DNA of 64,000 nucleotides. Origin: an uncultured Spirochaetota bacterium (GTDB taxonomy: Bacteria; Spirochaetota; Spirochaetia; Treponematales; Rectinemataceae). The stretch covers positions 1 through 64,000 of the forward strand of contig CAIJMU010000126.1 in NCBI GenBank assembly GCA_903821875.1, in the 5' to 3' direction. Every line of letters starts with the position of its first letter. Position 1 is the first letter of the stretch. The notes beneath the pieces are model-generated. The model was given only the letters and a program-made list of their open reading frames with translations. It was not told the DNA's origin and did not search any database. Both the position numbers and the translations under genes were made by a program. Positions 1 through 6,533 of this stretch are shown here, one piece after another.

Positions 1-348
1 CCTGGATTGCGGAAATGGCTTACCCTTCTTGCCGAGGGTGAAACCCTCGATCCAGAGCATCTGCCCGAAACTATGGCAGACGCCGACGTGCGGGAGGCAC
101 TACAAATCATGTCCACCTTCAAGCTTCAGGACCGTGAACGCATCCTTTACGATAGTCGCCAGGACTATGAATGGACCCGCAATGCAGAGATGGCTGAGGC
201 GAAACAGGAAGGCCTGAAGGAAGGCCTGAAGGAAGGCGAGCGCGCCAAGGCCCTCTCCGATGCCCGGAACTTCAAGCGTCTTGGCGTTAGCACGGCAATC
301 ATCGCCGAGGCGACGGGTTTGTCACAGCCAGAGGTCGAGGGGCTGTAA
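1..348 (+). CDS. Rpn-family nuclease/transposase-like protein, 3' part only
   Basis: The window opens inside this gene; the reading frame is open from base 1 (Pro-Gly-Leu-Arg-Lys-Trp) to the TAA at 346-348. It matches the C-terminal 127 residues of the complete paralogue at 1979-2884. Only the helical C-terminal region is present here; the PD-(D/E)XK catalytic part, if it exists, lies left of the window. Residues run through an acidic and basic EGLK tandem tract into a C-terminal segment with the pattern LGVSTAIIAEATGLS, which looks like a small helix-turn-helix often found at the end of such proteins. Family knowledge: Rpn proteins are putative recombination-promoting nucleases or transposase relatives, usually present in several copies. 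The family call is firm from the paralogue; the activity of this copy is unknown. Confidence 0.8.
   Translation, partial: PGLRKWLTLLAEGETLDPEHLPETMADADVREALQIMSTFKLQDRERILYDSRQDYEWTRNAEMAEAKQEGLKEGLKEGERAKALSDARNFKRLGVSTAIIAEATGLSQPEVEGL
208..240 (+). repeat. 12-bp tandem repeat inside the Rpn 3' fragment
   Basis: Two perfect units of GAAGGCCTGAAG (208-219 and 220-231) plus a partial third encode repeated EGLK. The paralogue at 2708-2743 has three units of a different version, GAAGGGATGAAG. Units are identical within each copy but differ between copies. Confidence 0.85.
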
Positions 349-654
349 GCAATCGAGGCCGATTGGAAGCTCTGGGAGCAGCGATAGATGACGATCGAAC
401 CCTCAGGGTTTACTCCGTCATTTGCTTTTTCTGGAAGAACGGGACACAGCAAGCGGGCAGGAGCGCCTTTATCGCCAGTTTCAGCAGATACCAGCGCTCT
501 GGATCCAGGAGCCATCCACGCATCGCAATGGTGACGAACCCGCAGGGTCTCACCCCTCCCTGGGCATCATAGTCGCTCAAAGTTCCATGCTGCTGGGCTC
601 TTGATTTCCCCCAGGGGGCCTCTCTCCCCCCCCCTGCGCATCACTCCGGGCTTG
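349..654. other. Gene-poor spacer between Rpn fragment and toxin gene
   Basis: I find no convincing gene in these 306 bases; the short open frames are overlapping and have no family features. It contains one clear copy of a 37-bp dispersed repeat (531-567) and a weaker relative of its core at 397-417 (GAACCCTCAGGG core). At 607-645 a C-run and G-run could fold into a stem-loop just downstream of the toxin gene on the minus strand, which may act as its terminator, but the stem is low-complexity. Confidence 0.5.
531..567. repeat. 37-bp direct repeat, copy 1
   Basis: It matches 1419-1455 at 35 of 37 positions in the same orientation; the core reads GAACCCGCAGGGTCT. The two copies lie on either side of the toxin-antitoxin pair (655-1293). 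A degenerate relative occurs at 397-417 and another at about 2964-2988 (core ACCCGCAGGG). I do not recognise it as the end of a known insertion sequence. Confidence 0.8.
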
Positions 655-1035
655 TCACGACAGCTTTTCGCCAGTTTCAGAAAGTCGCACCTTCGCATAG
701 CCTGAATTCTTCTTGTCTTCAGGGTGCGGCTCGAGGCCGATCACCGTGATCTGTGTCTTGCCAGGACCATAGACCCAGTACATGCGAGATGCCCGCGGAT
801 TTGTGTTCTCAAGATATGACTGCCAGACCTTCTCGCCGTAGCGGCGGCTCAGTGGCCCTATTTCATGGCTTCTGAGCCCAGGGTGTCGAGGATCCGCAGC
901 GAGCAGTGCCATTGCCTTTCCCCACTTCTTGTACAAGCGCGCCTCATCGACAGTCAGGATTTCGGCCTCTGCTTTTGTACACAAATCAGTCCATAGCGCC
1001 TCCATCTCCGGGACTCCCAATCGAATGAAAAACAT
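655..1035 (-). CDS. RelE/ParE-like type II toxin
   Basis: This 126-residue protein has the profile of RelE/ParE-superfamily toxins: a helical N-terminal half, a DPRHPGL segment, and a C-terminal beta-rich part with the pattern YGPGKTQITVIGLEPHPED. Family knowledge: such toxins are small globular RNases or gyrase poisons neutralised by a partner encoded next to them. The partner candidate ends 12 bases upstream at 1048, so the order is antitoxin then toxin, the common one. The ATG at 1033-1035 has no strong ribosome-binding site, which fits translational coupling to the antitoxin gene. The target (ribosome-bound mRNA or gyrase) cannot be told from the sequence. Confidence 0.65.
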   Translation of the reverse strand: MFFIRLGVPEMEALWTDLCTKAEAEILTVDEARLYKKWGKAMALLAADPRHPGLRSHEIGPLSRRYGEKVWQSYLENTNPRASRMYWVYGPGKTQITVIGLEPHPEDKKNSGYAKVRLSETGEKLS

Positions 1036-1047
1036 GGAGATAAGGAC

Positions 1048-1293
1048 TTACTCGTTGCTGAAAGCTGTAAGATCGAGGGGCTCCGAGACCTTACCTTCAT
1101 CGAGATTCTGCATGCTCGAGTCCATCACTGCCATGGTCAGTGCTGACAGTTCGAAGGGTACAACAAGCTCGCGCGGTTCGAGAACAATCCGTCCATCGAG
1201 AAACTCTTGGACGTGATAGTGGTCAAAGCGGGCGCCGCGGATCGTCACACGCTTCTTCGTATCGATTCGGGCATCGTATTCCTTGGTTGGCAT
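1048..1293 (-). CDS. Small antitoxin-like DNA-binding protein
   Basis: An 81-residue protein starting at the ATG at 1291-1293, with AGGAG ten bases upstream. A longer upstream extension of the frame is open but has no better start. The N-terminal half (ARIDTKKRVTIRGARFDHY, then DGRIVLEPREL) is beta-rich and resembles the DNA-binding or dimerisation half of AbrB-like antitoxins; the C-terminal half is acidic and would be the toxin-binding tail. Its position directly before the RelE/ParE-like toxin supports the antitoxin role. A 14-bp inverted repeat overlapping its likely promoter is a candidate self-operator. The exact antitoxin family is uncertain. Confidence 0.6.
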   Translation of the reverse strand: MPTKEYDARIDTKKRVTIRGARFDHYHVQEFLDGRIVLEPRELVVPFELSALTMAVMDSSMQNLDEGKVSEPLDLTAFSNE

Positions 1294-1311
1294 CAAAATG
1301 CTACTCCTGTT

Positions 1312-1325
1312 GTGGGATTTCCCAC
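1312..1325 (-). promoter_or_regulatory. Candidate operator of the toxin-antitoxin pair
   Basis: The arms GTGGGA and TCCCAC face each other across a 2-base centre. The repeat lies 19 bases upstream of the antitoxin start and touches a TATAGT hexamer (1324-1329 on the minus strand) that could be the -10 box. No good -35 is visible. Self-repression through such repeats is usual for type II modules; the assignment here is inference. Confidence 0.4.
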
Positions 1326-1418
1326 TATAATCAAGATAGCCGCAACAAGCGCATCTGACAAGGACTTCGATCCAAGTTGCTTCTGACAAGTCCTGGAGGT
1401 CAGATCCTGTTTGTACAT

Positions 1419-1455
1419 GTGACGAACCCGCAGGGTCTGACCCCTCCCAGGGCAT
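1419..1455. repeat. 37-bp direct repeat, copy 2
   Basis: Second copy of the repeat at 531-567 (35 of 37 bases identical, same orientation). The reverse-transcriptase-like reading frame becomes recognisable immediately after this copy, at about 1457, so the repeat may mark a recombination junction. Confidence 0.8.
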
Positions 1456-1456
1456 T

Positions 1457-1747
1457 TTCGGCCTTCGCCTCTCGCTGCGCTATCCCAAGACCCGGCTCTA
1501 TTCGACAACCGAAGGTGTCGAGTTCCTTGGGTACCGAGTGTTCACGAATCATCGCCGTATCGCCCTTGGTACTGCCCGGCGAATGGAAAGGCGTCTGGCC
1601 GAAAAGCATGCCTTGCTTTCTGCGCGTCTGGTGCCGCCTGCACATTTCCGGCAATGCCTGGCGAGCTGCCTTGGCCACCTTCGCTGGGCCAATACGAAGG
1701 GCCTAGTGCGGAGTATCGGGAAAAGGGGAGGGTGGCTGCAGCACTGA
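1457..1747 (+). pseudogene. Reverse transcriptase C-terminal (thumb) fragment
   Basis: The frame from 1457 reads LRLSLRYPKT, then EGVEFLGYRVF, then an arginine-rich helix and a CLGHLRWANTKGL segment, ending at TGA 1745-1747. Known families of bacterial reverse transcriptases (group II intron-like, diversity-generating retroelement and related) have this order after the catalytic YxDD box: LHPRKT, GVxFLGYxV, Arg-rich thumb helix, SWxxHAxHAxT. The catalytic palm is absent, no start codon fits, and the homologous part starts next to the 37-bp repeat, so this is a remnant. Which reverse-transcriptase class it came from cannot be decided. Confidence 0.55.
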
Positions 1748-1805
1748 CCACTCACTCTCGCGGCCCAACCTGCAGTGTCTGACCCTTTCAGCCTCTTCGC
1801 GCTAG

Positions 1806-1847
1806 CACATCCCTTCATATGAGCATGTGTTCATATGGCGGGATGTG
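1806..1847. repeat. 42-base imperfect hairpin
   Basis: The outer arms CACATCCC (1806-1813) and GGGATGTG (1840-1847) are exact complements. The inner arms CATATGA (1816-1822) and TCATATG (1831-1837) are also exact complements, around an 8-base loop and a 2x2 internal bulge. It lies between the reverse-transcriptase remnant and the intact Rpn gene. No T-run follows on either strand, so it is not a standard terminator. Confidence 0.75.
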
Positions 1848-1978
1848 TTCTCTCCACAGCCTACCGCTAGCCTTCAAGCCAGCGGAACCAGAGCCCGCCT
1901 TCTTTTTTTTACTATTTCTATCCCCGTTTTGAATTCCCGCCGCCACCTCCTGGCGTACTAGTGGCAGGAGGCAGCACC

Positions 1979-2884
1979 ATGCAAATCGGCATCAAGCCCA
2001 CCGTTGATATCGTGTTTAAGAAGCTTTTTGGTTCCAATGACCACAAGGACCTGCCGCTTCACTTTCTCAACGAGCTTCTGCCGCTCGCTGGAAGGGAGCC
2101 GGTCTCGTCGCTCACTATCCTGAATCCTTACCTCATCGCCGACTTCGAGGGCGACAAGGAGGTGAGCCTTGATCTGCGGCTCGAAGAACCGGACAAGCGC
2201 GATATCCAAGTGGAAATGCAGGTCAGATCGCGCGGCGCCCTGGACAACCGCATGCTCACCACCTGGTCGAAGCTCTACACCAGCCAGATCGGACGGGGCG
2301 ACTCCTATGCGCTCCACCGACCAGCCATCTCCATCTGGATCATCGGAGAGGCGCACTTCGGTGACGGCTCCTGGCTCCATGTGTTCGAGGCGCACTGCCG
2401 CAGGACCGGCCACACCCTGTCGCCGAACTTCCTGATTCTCACTATTGAACTGGAGGTTTTTAGCAGCTTGAAGAAGGGGCCCCAGTGGGATAGTGTAAGC
2501 CCTGGATTGCGGAAATGGCTTACCCTTCTTGCCGAGGGTGAAACCCTCGATCCAGAGCATCTGCCCGAAACTATGGCAGACGCCGACGTGCGGGAGGCAC
2601 TACAAATCATGTCCACCTTCAAACTCCAGGACCGTGAACGCATCCTCTACGATAGCCGCCAGGACTACGAATGGACCCGCAACGCCGAGATGGCGGAGGC
2701 GATACAGGAAGGGATGAAGGAAGGGATGAAGGAAGGGATGAAGGAAGGCGAGAAAAAGGGCCGGGCAGATGGTGAGCGCGCCAAGGCCCTCTCCGATGCC
2801 CGGAACTTCAAGCGTCTTGGCGTTAGCACGGCAATCATCGCCGAAGCAACAGGCTTGCCCGAGACCGAGGTCGAGGAGCTGTAG
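1979..2884 (+). CDS. Rpn-family PD-(D/E)XK nuclease/transposase-like protein
   Basis: This complete 301-residue protein starts at the ATG at 1979; AGGAGG lies just upstream, so the GTG at 1961 is unlikely. The N-terminal IGIKPTVDIVFKKLFG and the following LPLHFLNELL are typical of Rpn proteins. The nuclease core is visible as SLDLRLEE (catalytic Asp) followed by the RDIQVEMQ strand (the E-x-Q variant of ExK). A tandem EGMK tract and a C-terminal helix-turn-helix-like segment follow. Family knowledge: Rpn proteins cut DNA and promote RecA-independent recombination in E. coli; activity in spirochaetes is not established. The gene is single, with a possible hairpin terminator after it. Confidence 0.85.
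   Translation: MQIGIKPTVDIVFKKLFGSNDHKDLPLHFLNELLPLAGREPVSSLTILNPYLIADFEGDKEVSLDLRLEEPDKRDIQVEMQVRSRGALDNRMLTTWSKLYTSQIGRGDSYALHRPAISIWIIGEAHFGDGSWLHVFEAHCRRTGHTLSPNFLILTIELEVFSSLKKGPQWDSVSPGLRKWLTLLAEGETLDPEHLPETMADADVREALQIMSTFKLQDRERILYDSRQDYEWTRNAEMAEAIQEGMKEGMKEGMKEGEKKGRADGERAKALSDARNFKRLGVSTAIIAEATGLPETEVEEL
2501..2884 (+). repeat. Segment duplicated at 1-348
   Basis: Bases 2501-2620 are identical to 1-120. About nine differences follow in the next 80 bases, then the EGMK/EGLK tract of unequal length, then an identical block of about 70 bases, then a diverged 3' end. The mix of identical and diverged blocks looks like partial gene conversion between two paralogous Rpn genes. Confidence 0.85.
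2708..2743 (+). repeat. 12-bp tandem repeat inside the Rpn gene
   Basis: Three perfect units of GAAGGGATGAAG encode EGMK three times. A further segment (EKKGRADG) after the tract is missing from the paralogue at 1-348. Confidence 0.85.
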
Positions 2885-2893
2885 GCGCGAAGA

Positions 2894-2913
2894 CCCCGGG
2901 GGCAGGCCCGGGG
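2894..2913 (+). terminator. Candidate terminator hairpin after the Rpn gene
   Basis: CCCCGGG and CCCGGGG pair around GGCAGG, nine bases after the Rpn stop codon. There is no clear T-run, so termination strength is uncertain. The convergent flavodiiron gene ends at 2988, so it may serve both strands. Confidence 0.45.
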
Positions 2914-2987
2914 ACTTACCCTCTTGTAACGACAGGGCGGGGAACTGCTGGGAAGGTTGGCTTGACCCGCAGGGACTGAGCCCCGCC

Positions 2988-4205
2988 CTACAGAGCCGCC
3001 TTCACCCGCCGCGCCAGCTCAGCCCCCTGTTCGCGTAGCTTGGCCAGGGTCGCATCGTCGGCAGCTCCCGCCCACTCCACGGGGTCGACTGCCTCCCACT
3101 TCAAGGGGGCTACACGCTCGTCGTATTCTTTTTTCGCTCCACCTATCCAGCCCCAGGAGCCGATGCGGAGGACCTTGCGGCCCCACACGTGTTTGCGGTC
3201 CATGAGGTCCAGGACATAGGCCATGGGCGGGAACATCCTGTATTCGTAGGTGGGCATGGCTATCACGAGGCCCTCGCAGCGGTAGGCGTCGGTGAGGATG
3301 TAGGAGGCATCGACGTTGGGCACGCGGTGGGAAACCCACTTCACGCCCTCCGACTCGATGCCCGCGGTGACCGCCTTGAGGCCTCTCTCGGTGTTGCCGT
3401 ACATCGAACCCCAGACCACGCAGATTTCCTTGTCGCGGCCGCCCTCGAGCCAGGAGGCGTACTTCGAATAGCGATCGATGATGGTCTGGGGATTCGTACG
3501 CCAGATTACACCGTGGCTCGGCGCGACGATCTTGACTTGGTGGGTCGCGATTTTCGCGATGGCACGCTTCACGAAGAGACCGAAGCTCGAGACGATGTTT
3601 GTGTAATAGCGAAGGCTTTCCTTCTCGTAGGTGACGTGCTCGGCGGGGGTAAACTGGTCGTCGAAGATCCTGTCGCCGAGCTTGCCATAGCTCCCGAAGG
3701 CGTCACAGGAAAAGAGCACTCCCGCTGTCGGGCAGTAGGTCATCATGGTCTCGGGCCAGTGCACGTTGGGCGCTTCCTCGAAGAGGAGGTTGATGCCCCC
3801 CCCGAGGTCGAGGGTGTCACCCGACTTCACGACCCTGAGGCCCTCCTCGATCTTGTAGAAGGACTTCACGAGCTCTATGCCCTTGGCCGTGGCGATGATG
3901 GTGGCGCCCGGGTTCTTGGCCCTGAATTCGCGGAGCCAGCCTGAGTGGTCCGGCTCGATGTGGTTGAGGACGAGGAAGTCGATGGAGGCGATATCGGCCC
4001 CGGCATCGAGTACGCCTGCCTCGAGGGTCGCGGCAGCGCCGTCCCAGTCGCGAACGAGGTCGATCAAGGCGGTCTTTTCGCCCTTGACGAGGTAAGAGTT
4101 GAGGGAAACTCCCCCGGGTATCGGCCAGATGCCCTCGAAAAGGTCGCCCGAATCGACGTCTGAATGCAGGGCCCAGATATGGGGAGCGATGGAAACGGCT
4201 TTCAT
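2988..4205 (-). CDS. fprA: Flavodiiron protein (oxygen/NO reductase)
   Basis: This 405-residue protein has the two domains of class A flavodiiron proteins. The metallo-beta-lactamase-like part carries the diiron ligands: His82, Glu84, Asp86 and His87 (HIEPDHSG), His149, Asp168 and His231 (SHGVIWR). A flavodoxin-like domain follows from about residue 260, with the FMN loop GSMYGNTERG. Family knowledge: these cytoplasmic enzymes reduce O2 to water or NO to N2O with electrons from rubredoxin or a similar carrier, protecting anaerobes. No rubredoxin domain is fused and none is encoded nearby. The ATG has GGAG seven bases upstream and a sigma-70-like promoter before it. All seven ligands are present, so it should be active; O2 versus NO preference cannot be read. 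Confidence 0.95.
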   Translation of the reverse strand: MKAVSIAPHIWALHSDVDSGDLFEGIWPIPGGVSLNSYLVKGEKTALIDLVRDWDGAAATLEAGVLDAGADIASIDFLVLNHIEPDHSGWLREFRAKNPGATIIATAKGIELVKSFYKIEEGLRVVKSGDTLDLGGGINLLFEEAPNVHWPETMMTYCPTAGVLFSCDAFGSYGKLGDRIFDDQFTPAEHVTYEKESLRYYTNIVSSFGLFVKRAIAKIATHQVKIVAPSHGVIWRTNPQTIIDRYSKYASWLEGGRDKEICVVWGSMYGNTERGLKAVTAGIESEGVKWVSHRVPNVDASYILTDAYRCEGLVIAMPTYEYRMFPPMAYVLDLMDRKHVWGRKVLRIGSWGWIGGAKKEYDERVAPLKWEAVDPVEWAGAADDATLAKLREQGAELARRVKAAL

Positions 4206-4234
4206 CGTAGAACTCCGGAATCGAGAGATTCCTG

Positions 4235-4264
4235 AATATACCCGGCAAGGGGACCCCGGATCAA
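4235..4264 (-). promoter_or_regulatory. Sigma-70-like promoter of the flavodiiron gene
   Basis: On the minus strand TTGATC (4264-4259), an 18-base spacer and TATATT (4240-4235) lie about 30 bases before the start codon. This gives the flavodiiron gene its own transcript, separate from the exporter operon upstream. Confidence 0.55.
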
Positions 4265-4282
4265 TCGAGGAAGGACCTAGGT

Positions 4283-4316
4283 CCCCGGGCAGCGTAGAGG
4301 CTGCCGCTGCCCGGGG
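4283..4316 (-). terminator. Strong hairpin after the exporter operon
   Basis: A perfect 12-bp stem (CCCCGGGCAGCG with CGCTGCCCGGGG) and a 10-base loop start five bases after the barrel-protein stop codon on the minus strand. No T-run follows. A second perfect palindrome, GGACCTAGGTCC (4273-4284), overlaps its far edge. It probably ends or stabilises the exporter mRNA. Confidence 0.6.
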
Positions 4317-4320
4317 CTAC

Positions 4321-5757
4321 TTAGAAGCTGCCGCTGCCTAGGTCGAGGCTGAGGGAAAAGGCAGCGCTGGGCTTGCCGCCGCCCATCAAGGTGTATTCGC
4401 TGCCCTCAGGGCCAAAGCTGAGGGTTGCCCCGGTTTTAGCCTTCATGTAATCGAAGAACTTCCAGGTCAGGCTCGGCGCAACGATGAAGGACCTGTCGGA
4501 GATGTTGCCGACTCCGTAGACCATGAAGGAGAGCTGGTCGACGAAGAGCTCTGAAAAGGATATCGAAGCCGCAGCATAGTGGGTTCCGAACTTGGCGCGG
4601 TCGATTTCGGACTGGTGCATGTAGTAGTAGGCGTAGGCTTCCTTTGCGGTGACCCCGCTCTGGCCTTCGCCGTTGTAGAAATAGGCAGCCGAGGCGGTCA
4701 GGTTCCAGTCCGTGTTCGAGTAAAAACCTCCGGCAGTGCCCGAGAACCAGAGCTGGTCGGCCTTCTGCGCAGCCAGGATGGGACTCGAGAGGAAGTATCG
4801 CTCGCTGCCCCACTTGGCGACAGCCTCGCCAAAGAAGTTGAAGGTCCCATTGCCGGTCGTGCCCATGAGGATGGCGCGGGGATGGTCGCTGTACGCGTAG
4901 TAACCGGCGGCAGCCAGTTCCGTGTTGCCGAAGTTACCCTCTGCCTTGGCTGCGACGCGCAGGTCATTGATGTCCAGGGTCGTAGTGTCGGGCACTCCGG
5001 CGTAGAAATAGGCGTTTGCCATCGAAAGGGGGAGGGGATACTGGGCCTTGAAGGCGATGGGGCCCTCACGCTCTGCACCCGTGTTCGAGAAGTCCACGAC
5101 GTTGAGGGCAAAGATGTCGTTGGCCGGCTGGAAGAAGGACTGGGACACTCCCCAGGCCAGGGACTGCTTGCCAAAACTCATGAAGACGACATCTTTCCAG
5201 CTGAACTTGGAGTAGAGCGACCAGACCTTGATGCTGGGCAGGGTCAGGCTTGTCGAGGTCGTCTTGACTGAGGCTGGGTAGGGTAGGCTGGTGTAGGGGT
5301 TGGTGCCCGCGGCTACGTAGGTCGCGCCGGTGAGTACCGAACTGCTCGAGGCGAAGGGGTTGGAGGCCCGGAACTCCATATTGACGCCGAAGTCCTCGGA
5401 GGGCTTGGCGGTGATCTTGATGGAGTCCGACATGCTGGGAGTGAGCCTCCGCGAGTCGGGCTTGAGGGGATCGATGCCGGCATTCCAGGGGTCCAGCCAG
5501 GTGCCTGTCAGGCCGAGGCTGCCGCTCGCCGAGCCTCCGACCTTGACCATGTCGTACTTCAGGAAGTCTTTCTGCGGGGTTGCCGCAGCGTCGGACTTTG
5601 TTTCCGTCACCGTTTCGGCGCCGAAGAGGTCCTCCTCTGAGTCCGCCCCGGTGTCGGCAGACACGCCGCTGTCCTGGGCCGCAAGCGGGAAGGCAAGCGC
5701 TGCGGCGAGGGCGATCACGGCAAGGAAGGCCCTGCTTCCCCCTGGCAATGGCCGCAT
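4321..5757 (-). CDS. Outer-membrane beta-barrel protein of the exporter operon
   Basis: A 478-residue protein with a clear signal peptide (residues 1-27, cleavage near PLAA-QDSG). An acidic segment with EEDLFGAET (coded at 5611-5631) follows, then about 400 residues rich in alternating hydrophobic and polar strands, aromatic residues and Gly/Ser, as in outer-membrane barrels. I do not recognise the family beyond that. It is the last gene of a five-gene operon with a LolCDE-like transporter and a LolA-like protein, and its start nearly touches the preceding stop. This suggests it is either the outer-membrane end of the export route or its main cargo. The motif LFGAET is shared with the second permease of the same operon. 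Confidence 0.7.
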   Translation of the reverse strand: MRPLPGGSRAFLAVIALAAALAFPLAAQDSGVSADTGADSEEDLFGAETVTETKSDAAATPQKDFLKYDMVKVGGSASGSLGLTGTWLDPWNAGIDPLKPDSRRLTPSMSDSIKITAKPSEDFGVNMEFRASNPFASSSSVLTGATYVAAGTNPYTSLPYPASVKTTSTSLTLPSIKVWSLYSKFSWKDVVFMSFGKQSLAWGVSQSFFQPANDIFALNVVDFSNTGAEREGPIAFKAQYPLPLSMANAYFYAGVPDTTTLDINDLRVAAKAEGNFGNTELAAAGYYAYSDHPRAILMGTTGNGTFNFFGEAVAKWGSERYFLSSPILAAQKADQLWFSGTAGGFYSNTDWNLTASAAYFYNGEGQSGVTAKEAYAYYYMHQSEIDRAKFGTHYAAASISFSELFVDQLSFMVYGVGNISDRSFIVAPSLTWKFFDYMKAKTGATLSFGPEGSEYTLMGGGKPSAAFSLSLDLGSGSF

Positions 5758-5758
5758 C

Positions 5759-6520
5759 TTACTGCGCCCTCTCGAGGAAGGCCTTGGTGAAGACCGAGTC
5801 GGGGAGCTTGGACACGGTGACGTCCGAGATCGTGAGTACGCTCTGGTTGCCCTTGTTGAGTTCGTCGACCATCTTGATTTTCGCCGGTATCTGGCGGTCC
5901 CCGGCCTTGATGTAGGTCGGCAGGAAGAGCGTGGTGCGCATGAGGCGGTCGGACACGGAGAAGTCTTCTTCCTTTAGTGGCACGGCCTTGTCCTTGCGGA
6001 CGGTGAGCCGGATCTTCTGGTAGGAAACCTCGGTGTTCTTGGCGGCAAGGGTGAAGATCCACACCTCGTAGCTACCGAGCTTGCCCTCCTCGGTCTTCTG
6101 GATGTCGTAATCCGCAGCGAAGGTGTAGCGCTTGAAGTCGGAGCTCTTCGCGTCGGTGTTGTTGATGTTCTCCTTCATCGTCGAATGGGAGAAGTTGCCC
6201 GACTCCGGGTCGTAGAACCACACGTTGTCGTCGATCTTGAGGTAACCCTGGCCCTTCTGCTTTTCCGGCTTCTGGAGCAGTATGAGGATCTGGTTCTGGA
6301 GGTCGCGGCGGAATATCTTGATCTGGGTGGTGGCCGGATTCTCGCCGGGCTTTTCCGACACGATGTTGTAGACCGCGCTGAAGTCCGAGGAGCCGAAGTC
6401 CTGCATCTTGTCGATCTGGGCAAGGATGGCCTTGAAGTCAGTCGTCGCCGCCCCCGCCGGGGCTGCCAGGAGGAAGGCGGCGGCCAGGGCGGCTGCGAAG
6501 GGACCAAGTAGTCGTTTCAT
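5759..6520 (-). CDS. LolA-like periplasmic (outer-membrane lipoprotein-sorting) protein
   Basis: About 253 residues with a signal peptide (MKRLLGPFAAALAAAFLLAAPAGA). The start is taken as the second ATG (6518-6520) because GGAG lies six bases before it; the first ATG (6524-6526) abuts the GGAG. The mature part has the features of the LolA/LolB-like fold family found next to LolCDE-type exporters: repeated short strands, QNQILILLQKPEKQKGQGYLK, a DDNVWFYDP turn and a late KIKMVDELNKG strand. Such proteins carry lipidated or hydrophobic cargo across the periplasm. The gene sits 13 bases after the permease gene in the same operon. The cargo is unknown. Confidence 0.75.
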   Translation of the reverse strand: MKRLLGPFAAALAAAFLLAAPAGAATTDFKAILAQIDKMQDFGSSDFSAVYNIVSEKPGENPATTQIKIFRRDLQNQILILLQKPEKQKGQGYLKIDDNVWFYDPESGNFSHSTMKENINNTDAKSSDFKRYTFAADYDIQKTEEGKLGSYEVWIFTLAAKNTEVSYQKIRLTVRKDKAVPLKEEDFSVSDRLMRTTLFLPTYIKAGDRQIPAKIKMVDELNKGNQSVLTISDVTVSKLPDSVFTKAFLERAQ

Positions 6521-6533
6521 CTGCATCTCCGTT

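Noticed and set aside
165-515. Minus-strand frame over the Rpn fragment and spacer
   Set aside because: The 5' half is antisense to a real gene, and no family pattern was found in the rest.
208-2743. EGLK/EGMK tandem repeats as a CRISPR-like array
   Set aside because: The units are contiguous 12-bp coding repeats without spacers.
3189-3944. 251-codon plus-strand frame
   Set aside because: Antisense to the flavodiiron gene, whose seven metal ligands are intact.
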